From contig DAOUVG010000057.1 of assembly GCA_030667735.1 (NCBI GenBank), positions 1 to 7,879 of the forward strand: a stretch of DNA of 7,879 nucleotides, in the 5' to 3' direction. Made by a program: the position numbers and the translations under genes. This DNA is from Dehalococcoidales bacterium (lineage in GTDB: Bacteria; Chloroflexota; Dehalococcoidia; Dehalococcoidales; Fen-1064). Below, in pieces: positions 1 to 5,814 of the stretch. The notes beneath the pieces were generated by a model. It was not told the DNA's origin and did no database searches. It worked only from the letters and a program-made list of their open reading frames with translations. The number at the start of each line of letters is the position of its first letter. Within the stretch, counting starts at the first letter, position 1.

Positions 1-153
1 ACCTTCGCCTACCAACACTATGAGTGAGCGTCGACAGACGTTGGCTGACCACCCACATTCGATTGCAGTTCTGGTACAGGTATGTTCATCTCTCCAAGGC
101 CTATCATGCCGAGGGTGGGTATAAACACTCACTGAAGTAGAACACTGGGGTTC

Positions 154-182
154 ATTCTACCGCAGCAGGTACCGGGTGTCAA
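154..182 (-). promoter_or_regulatory. Sigma70-type promoter facing out of the window (leftward)
   Basis: Read on the minus strand, TTGACA (182-177), a 17-bp spacer and TAGAAT (159-154) make a near-consensus sigma70 promoter, with transcription expected to start near 147 and run leftward. No gene lies on the minus strand between 147 and 1, so the target is beyond the left edge or is an untranslated RNA. The inverted repeat GTAGAA/TTCTAC (137-142, 155-160) spans the -10 box and start point and could bind a regulator. The match is by eye; expression is unproven. Confidence 0.5.
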
Positions 183-183
183 C

Positions 184-207
184 GCATGTGGTGGCGCATG
201 TGGTGGC
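184..207 (+). repeat. Two perfect tandem copies of a 12-bp unit
   Basis: The unit GCATGTGGTGGC occurs at 184-195 and again at 196-207 with no mismatch. It lies between the leftward promoter and the 3' end of the acetyltransferase gene. It is most simply a small slippage duplication in noncoding DNA; no function is implied. Confidence 0.8.
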
Positions 208-236
208 ACAGATGGGCAGAGAGTGCAGTACCGGCG

Positions 237-773
237 CTAGGCGTCACCCCCACCCCCCATCTCCTTAACCATGAACCTGACCCTCTCCTGGATGGCCAGC
301 GCCCTCCCGCTCTCGTCCACCACCGTGTAAGCGTCCATGTGCTCGATGCCGGTGACCACGTACCCCCGCCCGGTGTAGATGCCGTGGGCAATCCTGTAGT
401 TGGGGTCAGCCAGGTCGCCCACGTCCAGCCCTATCCGCTCGTGGCCTCTCTGGCGCGCTTCTGCTTCCGCATAGTCCAGCAACTGCATCGCAATCCCTTG
501 TTTCCTGTACTCCGGCGGCACAAGGAGGTCTATCAGGTGAGGACAGCCAGGGAAGCTTACTCTGACCGGCTCCGCGGTCGAGCCTTCCCAGTCCACGAAC
601 AGGATACCGACAAGACGCTCGCCCTGCCATGCCGTCGCGTAGACGCCCCTTCCCTCCACCTGCTTGCGGTAGCGTTCCCGGTGCACCTCAGGGGGACGCC
701 CTCCCGGCAGGCTTTCGTCGAGGACCGCCAGGTCTTCCGCTTCCACTGGACGGATAACCGGAGGTGAACTCAC
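237..773 (-). CDS. GNAT-family N-acetyltransferase
   Basis: This 178-residue protein fits the single-domain GNAT fold, which transfers an acetyl group from acetyl-CoA to an amine; the substrate cannot be predicted. The acetyl-CoA pyrophosphate-binding motif A is visible as R90-K-Q-G93-I-A95, followed by the helix MQLLDYAEAEA. The later part, N125-Y126 through A129 to the GRGYV segment near 135-139, matches motif B, where GNATs carry N, A and GF/GY positions. The start is a GTG at 773-771, chosen because it lies only 3 nt after the TGA of the upstream flavoprotein gene and GGGGTG sits about 7 nt before it. Translation is probably coupled to that gene. The stop is TAG at 239-237. The protein probably acts in the cytoplasm, since no signal peptide or membrane segment is seen. 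Confidence 0.88.
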   Translation of the reverse strand: MSSPPVIRPVEAEDLAVLDESLPGGRPPEVHRERYRKQVEGRGVYATAWQGERLVGILFVDWEGSTAEPVRVSFPGCPHLIDLLVPPEYRKQGIAMQLLDYAEAEARQRGHERIGLDVGDLADPNYRIAHGIYTGRGYVVTGIEHMDAYTVVDESGRALAIQERVRFMVKEMGGGGDA

Positions 774-776
774 TTT

Positions 777-1391
777 TCACACCCCGTACTTCTGCGCCAC
801 GTAGCCGGAGAGTCCGCGGCGAGCGTACTCCTCGGGGAACCGGAAGCCGGTATCGACCAGTTGTACCATCTGCCGTCCCAGTTCCCGGGCGCTCTTCATC
901 ACATGCTCGTTGTCGCTCACCTCACCTCTCCCGCCGGCGTAGGCACTGACATAATCCGCCGCCAGCATGTGGTTGATGGCGATGTAGAAGTACCAGTCCT
1001 TGATTGCCTCCATCAGGCCAATACCCCCGGCCACGGCAATGATTCCGCCCACCTTGCTGGCCAGCTTGAACTCGGGACGGCGTATCGAGTAGGTCCGGTC
1101 CATGATGGCCTTCGCCTGGGCGCTCATCGTGTAGAAGTATATCGGGGTGCCGAATATAATGCCGTCGGACTCAATCATCTTCCGGAAAACGTCCTGCATG
1201 TCGTCCTGAATGTGGCATATGCCGGTCGCAACGCAGGTCTGGCAACCATCGCAGGGCTTTATATCCTTGCCGTGCACGCTGAACAGCTCTATCTCGGCAC
1301 CCTCGTTACGGGCGCCCTCCAGCGCCTCGGTCACCAGCGTTTCGGTGTTACCACCCTTTCTCGGGCTGCAGGAAAGACCAAGTATCTTCAC
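777..1391 (-). CDS. Iron-sulfur flavoprotein, NADPH-dependent FMN reductase/flavodoxin-like family
   Basis: This 204-residue protein has a flavodoxin-like fold. The N-terminal SCSPRKGGNT (7-16) is the FMN phosphate-binding loop of the FMN reductase family, and GTPIYFYTMSAQ (from about 80) is the second flavin-contacting loop. Four cysteines at 47, 50, 53 and 59 (C-x2-C-x2-C-x5-C) form the compact [4Fe-4S] motif of iron-sulfur flavoproteins described from methanogens and other anaerobes. It is therefore expected to bind FMN and a 4Fe-4S cluster and to move electrons between ferredoxin-like donors and an acceptor such as O2, peroxide or a quinone; the exact reaction is unknown. The start is GTG at 1391-1389, with GAGGAGG ending 8 nt upstream. 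The gene leads a two-gene minus-strand unit with the GNAT gene (3-nt gap), behind a promoter near 1429-1457. There is no transmembrane segment, so it is likely cytoplasmic. Confidence 0.9.
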   Translation of the reverse strand: MKILGLSCSPRKGGNTETLVTEALEGARNEGAEIELFSVHGKDIKPCDGCQTCVATGICHIQDDMQDVFRKMIESDGIIFGTPIYFYTMSAQAKAIMDRTYSIRRPEFKLASKVGGIIAVAGGIGLMEAIKDWYFYIAINHMLAADYVSAYAGGRGEVSDNEHVMKSARELGRQMVQLVDTGFRFPEEYARRGLSGYVAQKYGV

Positions 1392-1428
1392 TCTGGATTC
1401 CTCCTCTTCTGGTATCAGGCTGCGGGCA

Positions 1429-1457
1429 ATTATAGCACCGACGGCACGTCATCAACA
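1429..1457 (-). promoter_or_regulatory. Promoter of the flavoprotein-acetyltransferase pair
   Basis: On the minus strand a perfect TATAAT (1434-1429) is preceded by TGTTGA (1457-1452) at 17 bp or TTGTTG (1458-1453) at 18 bp. Transcription would start near 1422, giving a leader of about 30 nt before the GTG at 1391 that includes the GAGGAGG ribosome binding site. The -10 is perfect and the -35 weak. Confidence 0.5.
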
Positions 1458-1658
1458 ATACCGCCAGTTCCGGCCGGATACCATTAACGCGCCGGACAGG
1501 TGACTTCTTCTCAGGCCCCCACTAATACATTGTATGTGTCACCCTATCCCCCTGTGTCCTCCCTTCCCCGGCATCTATCAAGGTGCGATTGACGCCTGCC
1601 CGGAGAGTCGCCCTCTCACCGCTTTGGGGTGTCCGGAGGCGCCCCCCGCCTTCTGAAC

Positions 1659-1676
1659 CGCGCCTTCTGAGGCGCG
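1659..1676. repeat. GC-rich hairpin, part of a short repeat family
   Basis: CGCGCC (1659-1664), a six-base loop TTCTGA and GGCGCG (1671-1676) form a perfect 6-bp stem. Read on the minus strand, 1680-1664 is GGAGCGCGCCTCAGAAG, which matches 15 of 17 bases at 7863-7879, and a related hairpin lies at 7789-7806. This suggests a dispersed structured repeat. There is no T tract, so it is not an obvious intrinsic terminator. Confidence 0.45.
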
Positions 1677-1756
1677 CTCCCTCCATGGCCGGAGAGGACA
1701 AACTGGGAACGCGGTCACCAACACAAACAAGAGCCCGTGTCTACACATCCACTTAC

Positions 1757-1805
1757 CATAACTCGAAAAACAATTCCCACGCCTGGCCAGCCTCGAATTG
1801 TTTCC
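1757..1805 (+). repeat. 49-bp dispersed repeat, copy A
   Basis: This 49-bp stretch is repeated in inverted orientation at 5546-5594 with 47 of 49 bases identical. Copy A carries a perfect 9-bp inverted repeat, AAACAATTC (1768-1776) and GAATTGTTT (1795-1803), around an 18-bp centre containing the palindrome CTGGCCAG. It lies in noncoding DNA upstream of the stress-protein promoter. The sequence outside the 49 bp shows only weak further similarity. It resembles a MITE-like or REP-like intergenic element or a conserved structured RNA; which of these cannot be told from one window. Confidence 0.85.
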
Positions 1806-1877
1806 ATTTATTTTTACTTTTCTCGTTTGTCGCCATTGATCCCATCTGTCCCCAATGCACTGGGCGGGTACAACACC

Positions 1878-1906
1878 TTGACACACCCGCCAACTTGCCA
1901 TACGAT
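1878..1906 (+). promoter_or_regulatory. Sigma70-type promoter of the usp gene
   Basis: TTGACA (1878-1883), a 17-bp spacer and TACGAT (1901-1906) predict a start near 1913 and a leader of about 40 nt before the ATG at 1953. This promoter also argues against the longer in-frame start at 1737, which lies upstream of it. It may transcribe mutS and the VOC gene as well, since no terminator is obvious between them. Confidence 0.6.
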
Positions 1907-1952
1907 GAAATCACAAAAGTACATCCTCAAGACCACCGGGAAAGGAGGGCCT

Positions 1953-2402
1953 ATGTTCGAGAAGATACTGGTCTGCCTTGACGGTTCGGACCTTGCCGAG
2001 GAAATCCTGCCCTACGCCAGGGAGGTCGCCCAGCGCTTCGGGAGCAAGCTGGTGCTCCTGGAGATCACCATGCCTCCGAGCGCCATCGTTGAGCCAACCA
2101 CCGGCTACTACTCCGCACCGACACCGGCCGAAATCCAGCGAAAGGAAGAAGAGGCAATTACCTACCTGGAGAGCATTGCTCAGGCAATTCAGGCAGCGGG
2201 ACTGGAGGTGGATTACCTCACACTGCCCGGTAGCGCCGGCCGCAGCATTGTCGGCTACGCCGAGGAGAACGGCATCGGCCTGATAGCCCTCGGTACACAT
2301 GGCAGGAGTGGACTGAAGCGTTTCGCCTTCGGCAGCGTCGCCGAATACGTCCTCAAGGAATCCGGCCTGCCGGTGCTGGTAATCAGGCCACGCAGGTCCT
2401 GA
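1953..2402 (+). CDS. Universal stress protein (UspA family), single domain
   Basis: This 149-residue protein has the usual length of a one-domain universal stress protein, a cytoplasmic ATP- or AMP-binding alpha/beta fold linked to survival under stress. The first strand ILVCLDGSD carries the conserved D10. The nucleotide-binding motif G-x2-G-x9-G-S is complete (G114, G117, G127, S128), so this is probably of the ATP-binding class. The C-terminal strand LPVLVIRP is typical. An open frame continues upstream to 1737, but ATG 1953 is chosen because AAAGGAGGG (1941-1949) lies just before it, family similarity begins there, and a promoter sits at 1878-1906. mutS follows after 53 bp on the same strand. 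The precise physiological role cannot be told from sequence. Confidence 0.93.
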   Translation: MFEKILVCLDGSDLAEEILPYAREVAQRFGSKLVLLEITMPPSAIVEPTTGYYSAPTPAEIQRKEEEAITYLESIAQAIQAAGLEVDYLTLPGSAGRSIVGYAEENGIGLIALGTHGRSGLKRFAFGSVAEYVLKESGLPVLVIRPRRS

Positions 2403-2420
2403 GATAAGGGCAAAAATATA

Positions 2421-2449
2421 TTCCCATTTCGCCGAGAATTCGGTACAAT
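2421..2449 (+). promoter_or_regulatory. Possible mutS promoter placing the transcript start at the ATG
   Basis: TACAAT (2444-2449) is a good -10 box, and 7 bp after its end lies the A of the mutS ATG at 2456. If used, the mRNA would begin at or next to the start codon, that is, leaderless. The -35 region at the right distance, TTCCCA (2421-2426), is poor. A 4-bp inverted repeat CCGA/TCGG (2432-2443) sits in the spacer. The gene may instead depend on read-through from the usp promoter. Confidence 0.35.
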
Positions 2450-2455
2450 GAGTTG

Positions 2456-5062
2456 ATGCAGAAATCAGGCCAGACCCCCATCCGTCGTCAATATCTCAGC
2501 ATCAAGCAGCAGTACCCGCAGGCTATTGTCTTCTTCCGCCTCGGAGATTTCTACGAGACCTTCGACGAGGACGCCCGCGTTGTCGCTAACGAGCTTGAGA
2601 TTATCCTTACCTCACGGGAGATGGGCAAAGGGAACCGTGTGCCGATGGCCGGTATCCCCTACCACGCTCTGGACAACTACCTCGCCAAGCTGATAAACCA
2701 CGGCCACAAGGTGGCTATCTGCGAGCAGGTCACAAAACCCGGCGAGACCAAGGGCATCGTCGAGCGGGAAGTCGTCCGCGTGGTCACCCCCGGTACCATA
2801 GTCGAACCCGGCCTGCTCGACAGCAAGACAAACAATTACCTGGTTGGTGTGGTGCTTAACGACGAGGAAGCCGGTATCGCCTACGTGGATATTACCACCA
2901 GCGAGTTTGCCACCACCCAGCTACCCATACGACGGACTACCCCGGAACTGGAACGACTCCGCCCATCGGAGCTTATCACCAACGCCCGCGCCGAGCTTTC
3001 CGGACTGGAGCCAAACGCCCACATCACGCCGGTGGACGAATACTGGTTCGAACTGGAAACATCACGCCAGGCCCTGCTGGAGCACTTCGGGGTGAGCACC
3101 CTCGATGGCTTCGGCTGTGCCCGACAACCCCTGGCAATCAGGGCTGCGGGAGCCGTAGTCCGCTATATCCAGGAAACACAGAAGGGCGCCCTGGGACAGC
3201 TTACCCGACTTTCCACATACTCAACAGATTCCTTCATGGCACTGGACGTACAGACACAGACCAACCTGGAGTTGTTCCGCAGCGCCTCCGGGACGGCAAC
3301 CGGCTCCCTGCTGTCAATTATCGACCTGACGAAAACGGCGATGGGCAGTCGGCTGCTCAAGAAGTGGCTCGGGCAGCCGCTCCTTAATATTGAGGCACTG
3401 GTCAAAAGACAGGAAGCCGTTGCCTGGTTCCATACCAACGCCCTGCCCCGGAATCAAGCAGCTTCCCTGCTGGGCCGCGTAGCCGACATGGAGCGACTGG
3501 TCAACCGTATCGGTAGCAACATCGCCAGCCCCCTGGAGCTAATCGCCCTGCGGCGCAGCCTTGAGGTAGTGCCGGAAATTAAAGAGGCTATCTCCGGAGG
3601 CAACGGCGACTACAACGGCAACGGCGTCTCTGACGTCACCTGGCTCAAGAACGAGCTCAAGCCCCGTGACGACGTGGTCGCCCTAATCAGTGAGGCAATC
3701 GTCGACGAACCGTCCGGTGGACTCGGTGATGGCAACGTCATCAGGCCGGGGTTCTCCGAAGAGCTCGACGACCTCAAGAAGGTAGCCAGTAACGCCCGGC
3801 AGTACCTGGCCAACCTGGAGCGCGACGAGCAGGAAAAGACCGGCATCAAGTCGCTGAAGATAGGTTATAACCGCGTCTTCGGCTACTATATCGAGGTGTC
3901 CAGAGCCAACCTCTCCCAGGTGCCGGAGACGTATATCCGCAAGCAGACCCTGGTCAACGGCGAGCGTTACTTCACACCGGAGTTGAAGGAGTACGAATCA
4001 ACTATCCTCAATGCCCGGGAGAGGATTACCGAGCTTGAAAGCAGCATCTTCCGCAGGGTGTGCCAGCAGGTAGCCGCCGCCAGCGAGGCAATCCTGGCCG
4101 TGGCCGGGGCAATTGCTCATGCCGACGCTTTCTGCGGTCTCGCCGAGGTCGCTGTCCGCTACGGCTACACCCGGCCGGAGCTGACCACGGGTGAAGAATT
4201 AATCATCATGCAGGGACGCCACCCCATGGTTGAGAGGACTCTCAGCGACGGCGCCTTCGTGCCCAACGACACCTACCTCTCCAACCGTGATGCCCAGCTA
4301 ATCATCCTCACCGGGCCGAACATGGCAGGGAAATCGACCTACCTGAGACAGGTTGCCCTGATTGTGCTACTGGCGCAGGTCGGCAGCTTCGTCCCGGCGG
4401 ACTCGGCCACCATCGGGGTGGTGGACCGCATCTTCACGCGGATTGGTGCCCGGGAGGACATTACTTCGGGGCAGTCGACATTCATGATGGAGATGGTGGA
4501 GACGGCCAACATCCTGAACAACGCCACCAAACGCTCGTTACTGATACTGGACGAAATCGGACGGGGCACCAGCACCTACGACGGCCTGTCCATCGCCCGG
4601 GCGGTTGCGGAGTACATCCACAACTACCCCCGGCTGGGAGCAAAGACCCTCTTTGCCACCCACTACCACGAGATGGTGGAGCTGGCCGGCTTCCTGCCGC
4701 GGGTAAAGAACTTCAACGTCGCCGTGGCCGAGGAGAAGGGGGAGGTCATCTTCCTGCGCAAGATAGTGCCCGGCGGAGTGGACAAGAGCTACGGGATACA
4801 CGTGGCCAAGCTGGCGGGACTGCCCCGGTCGGTAGTGCATCGCGCCCAGGAGGTGCTGGAAGACCTTGAGGGAGACAGCCGCCGCGCCACCCCAAAGAGA
4901 AAGGGCCGCCACCAGCCGCAGGAGACAGTCCAGCAGATGCCCCTCTTCGGGCAGAAGTCACCGGTCGACGAGGAACTTCAAACGCTGGATATCGATTCCC
5001 TGACGCCGCTGGAAGCCCTCACCCGGCTGTATGAATTGCAGAAGAAGGCCAGGGAAGAGTAG
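2456..5062 (+). CDS. mutS: DNA mismatch repair protein MutS
   Basis: This full-length MutS of 868 residues recognises mispaired or looped bases and starts mismatch repair. The N-terminal mismatch-binding domain has the F-x-E motif (F32-Y33-E34), whose Phe stacks on the mismatch. The C-terminal ABC-type ATPase has Walker A GPNMAGKST (620-628), the signature region with TFMMEMVETANILNN, and Walker B ending in D699-E700. Near the end, Q827-M-P-L-F831 fits the sliding-clamp binding motif, and the last ~25 residues (LTPLEALTRLYELQKK) match the C-terminal dimer/tetramer helices, so nothing is truncated. A small Gly/Asn-rich insertion, G381 to G390, lies in the lever/core region. The start is taken as ATG 2456; TTG 2453 directly before it is possible. 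There is no Shine-Dalgarno sequence, unlike the other genes here. mutL is not adjacent. The stop is TAG, and the VOC gene follows after 34 bp. Confidence 0.98.
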   Translation: MQKSGQTPIRRQYLSIKQQYPQAIVFFRLGDFYETFDEDARVVANELEIILTSREMGKGNRVPMAGIPYHALDNYLAKLINHGHKVAICEQVTKPGETKGIVEREVVRVVTPGTIVEPGLLDSKTNNYLVGVVLNDEEAGIAYVDITTSEFATTQLPIRRTTPELERLRPSELITNARAELSGLEPNAHITPVDEYWFELETSRQALLEHFGVSTLDGFGCARQPLAIRAAGAVVRYIQETQKGALGQLTRLSTYSTDSFMALDVQTQTNLELFRSASGTATGSLLSIIDLTKTAMGSRLLKKWLGQPLLNIEALVKRQEAVAWFHTNALPRNQAASLLGRVADMERLVNRIGSNIASPLELIALRRSLEVVPEIKEAISGGNGDYNGNGVSDVTWLKNELKPRDDVVALISEAIVDEPSGGLGDGNVIRPGFSEELDDLKKVASNARQYLANLERDEQEKTGIKSLKIGYNRVFGYYIEVSRANLSQVPETYIRKQTLVNGERYFTPELKEYESTILNARERITELESSIFRRVCQQVAAASEAILAVAGAIAHADAFCGLAEVAVRYGYTRPELTTGEELIIMQGRHPMVERTLSDGAFVPNDTYLSNRDAQLIILTGPNMAGKSTYLRQVALIVLLAQVGSFVPADSATIGVVDRIFTRIGAREDITSGQSTFMMEMVETANILNNATKRSLLILDEIGRGTSTYDGLSIARAVAEYIHNYPRLGAKTLFATHYHEMVELAGFLPRVKNFNVAVAEEKGEVIFLRKIVPGGVDKSYGIHVAKLAGLPRSVVHRAQEVLEDLEGDSRRATPKRKGRHQPQETVQQMPLFGQKSPVDEELQTLDIDSLTPLEALTRLYELQKKAREE

Positions 5063-5081
5063 ACAGCTTCCCACAGAAGAT

Positions 5082-5090
5082 AAAGGAGGT
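5082..5090 (+). promoter_or_regulatory. Strong ribosome binding site of the VOC gene
   Basis: AAAGGAGGT is a near-perfect complement to the 16S rRNA 3' end, 6-7 nt before ATG 5097. It fixes the start there rather than at the in-frame ATG 5031, which lies inside mutS and has no such site. Confidence 0.85.
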
Positions 5091-5096
5091 GCCCAT

Positions 5097-5489
5097 ATGC
5101 CGGACTACGTGTACGACCACATTCACCTGTACAGTCCTGACCCGTTGAAGACAGCCCAGTTCTACGAAGACATGTTCAATGCCGAAAGGGTCAATGCAAG
5201 AGAGCTTCCCAATGGACAGGTCAGCGTGGAGCTCAGTCTCAGTGGTTCGAGGATACTGATTATGCAGCAGTCCGCCGACGCGAAACCGGTGTCCACGGCG
5301 CGGGGTGCGGTGAGCGGGCTGGAGCACTTCGGGATAAGGACCGACGATATCGAAACGGCCGTGACCGACCTGAAGGCAAAGGGCGTGGAGTTCCGCGACG
5401 AGATATGGGAAATCCGGCCGGGCATCAAGATATCGTTCCTGTGGGCACCGGAGGATGTGCTCATCGAACTGCTTGAAGTCAGGGACTAA
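5097..5489 (+). CDS. VOC-superfamily (glyoxalase/bleomycin resistance/dioxygenase fold) protein
   Basis: This 130-residue protein holds two beta-alpha-beta-beta-beta units, the size of a single VOC metalloprotein. The first unit opens with D7-H8-I-H10-L and the second with L75-E76-H77-F-G-I; the latter ends with L122-I-E124-L-L. H8, H77 and E124 occupy positions that usually bind the metal in this superfamily, which includes glyoxalase I, methylmalonyl-CoA epimerase and extradiol dioxygenases, so an active metalloenzyme is plausible. The substrate cannot be assigned. The start is ATG 5097, set by a strong ribosome binding site. The gene follows mutS by 34 bp on the same strand and is probably cotranscribed with it. 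Copy B of the 49-bp repeat begins 57 bp after its TAA stop, with its T6 run on the downstream side, and might help end transcription. Confidence 0.88.
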   Translation: MPDYVYDHIHLYSPDPLKTAQFYEDMFNAERVNARELPNGQVSVELSLSGSRILIMQQSADAKPVSTARGAVSGLEHFGIRTDDIETAVTDLKAKGVEFRDEIWEIRPGIKISFLWAPEDVLIELLEVRD

Positions 5490-5545
5490 CCGAGAGGAGA
5501 GTCATAGAGAGGCAAAGGCTACAAGGCGATAATAATGAAATTTCG

Positions 5546-5594
5546 GGAAACAAATCGAGGCTGGCCAGGCGTGGGAATTGTTTTTTGAGTTATG
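5546..5594 (-). repeat. 49-bp dispersed repeat, copy B (inverted relative to copy A)
   Basis: The minus strand of this stretch matches 1757-1805 at 47 of 49 bases; the differences are one G/A near the start and one A/T inside the right arm. The A/T change breaks one base pair of the 9-bp arms found in copy A. Read on the plus strand, the element ends in a T6 run (5581-5586) after an AT-rich stem, 57 bp after the VOC stop codon, so it could act as a weak terminator. With copy A it brackets the usp-mutS-VOC block. Confidence 0.85.
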
Positions 5595-5613
5595 TCTAGT
5601 GCTCAGGGTGTTG

Positions 5614-5699
5614 TCTCTGTGACGCAATCGATGCCTCTTGCCTTGGAGCCAGATTGCCGCGTCGTCCTTCCGGGAAGGACTTCCTCGCAATGACAGAGA
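5614..5699. repeat. REP-like palindromic intergenic element
   Basis: Nested inverted repeats are visible: TCTCTGT (5614-5620) with ACAGAGA (5693-5699), ATTGC (5653-5657) with GCAAT (5687-5691), and GTCCTTCC (5664-5671) with GGAAGGAC (5673-5680). The pattern AGATTGCCGCGTCG..CCTCGCAATGACA resembles, from memory, a palindromic intergenic repeat found in many unrelated bacteria (ATTGC..CTCGCAATGACA). It lies between convergent 3' ends, the typical place for REP-like elements, and may act as a bidirectional terminator or RNA stabiliser, although no T tract follows it. Confidence 0.6.
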
Positions 5700-5762
5700 G
5701 GGAGGACAAAGAGGGTGAGGTTGCCTCATTTCTATATCGGAGAGCAAACAAAGACCACGCCA

Positions 5763-5785
5763 GCAGAATTATCTGCCCGTGCAGA
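5763..5785. other. Overlapping alternative small hairpins
   Basis: TCTGC (5772-5776) can pair either with GCAGA at 5763-5767 or with GCAGA at 5781-5785, giving two mutually exclusive 5-bp stems. They lie about 30 bp beyond the stop of the minus-strand DUF1858-like gene. The stems are short and no T tract follows, so a terminator role is weakly supported. Confidence 0.25.
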
Positions 5786-5814
5786 GGTAAGAACGGATTG
5801 CCGGGATGAAGGGC

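Larger units (their letters stand above)
1..236. other. Gene-free left edge
   Basis: No convincing coding region is seen on either strand; the open frames are under about 35 codons and lack a ribosome binding site. The first 27 bases read in frame as TFAYQHYE then a TGA stop, which could be the tail of a plus-strand gene beginning outside the window, but eight residues are too few to judge. The stretch holds a leftward promoter and a 12-bp tandem duplication, described separately. An inverted repeat GTAGAA (137-142) / TTCTAC (155-160) surrounds the predicted -10 box and start of that promoter. No clear terminator for the acetyltransferase gene that ends at 237 is visible. Confidence 0.5.
1458..1877. 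other. Gene-free, repeat-bearing intergenic region
   Basis: About 420 bp between two divergent transcription units. Open frames exist on both strands, but they have no ribosome binding site, no recognisable protein similarity and low-complexity R/P/S-rich content, so I call no gene. The left half is GC-rich with hairpins (1630-1676) and a direct duplication of CGCCTTCTGA (1647-1656 and 1661-1670). The right half is AT-richer and holds copy A of the 49-bp repeat, then a T-rich stretch at 1801-1825. Confidence 0.6.

Noticed and set aside
186..767. 193-codon open frame on the plus strand
   Set aside because: It is antisense to the GNAT gene, which has clear family motifs and a coupled start. 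The plus-strand translation shows no family features and no ribosome binding site.
861..1487. 208-codon open frame on the plus strand
   Set aside because: It lies opposite the iron-sulfur flavoprotein gene, whose FMN loop and four-cysteine motif are unmistakable; the antisense frame arises from GC-rich codon bias.
1737..1952. N-terminal extension of the universal stress protein to ATG 1737
   Set aside because: It would cross the repeat and the promoter at 1878-1906; family similarity and a strong ribosome binding site both point to ATG 1953.
1578..1981. Two open frames, one per strand, in the 1458-1953 intergenic region
   Set aside because: There is no ribosome binding site, and the content is R/P/S-rich. 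They cross the 49-bp repeat; the shared peptide HNSKNNSHAWPAS seen at both repeat copies simply reflects identical DNA.
4538..4961. Minus-strand open frames opposite the mutS 3' half
   Set aside because: They lie opposite the conserved MutS ATPase region and have no motif or ribosome binding site.
5031..5096. N-terminal extension of the VOC protein
   Set aside because: It overlaps the mutS 3' end and adds a basic non-family segment; AAAGGAGGT fixes the start at 5097.
1757..5594. Composite transposon carrying mutS
   Set aside because: No transposase or integrase gene and no visible target-site duplication; the cargo is a housekeeping gene. The inverted repeats are more likely independent copies of a dispersed element.
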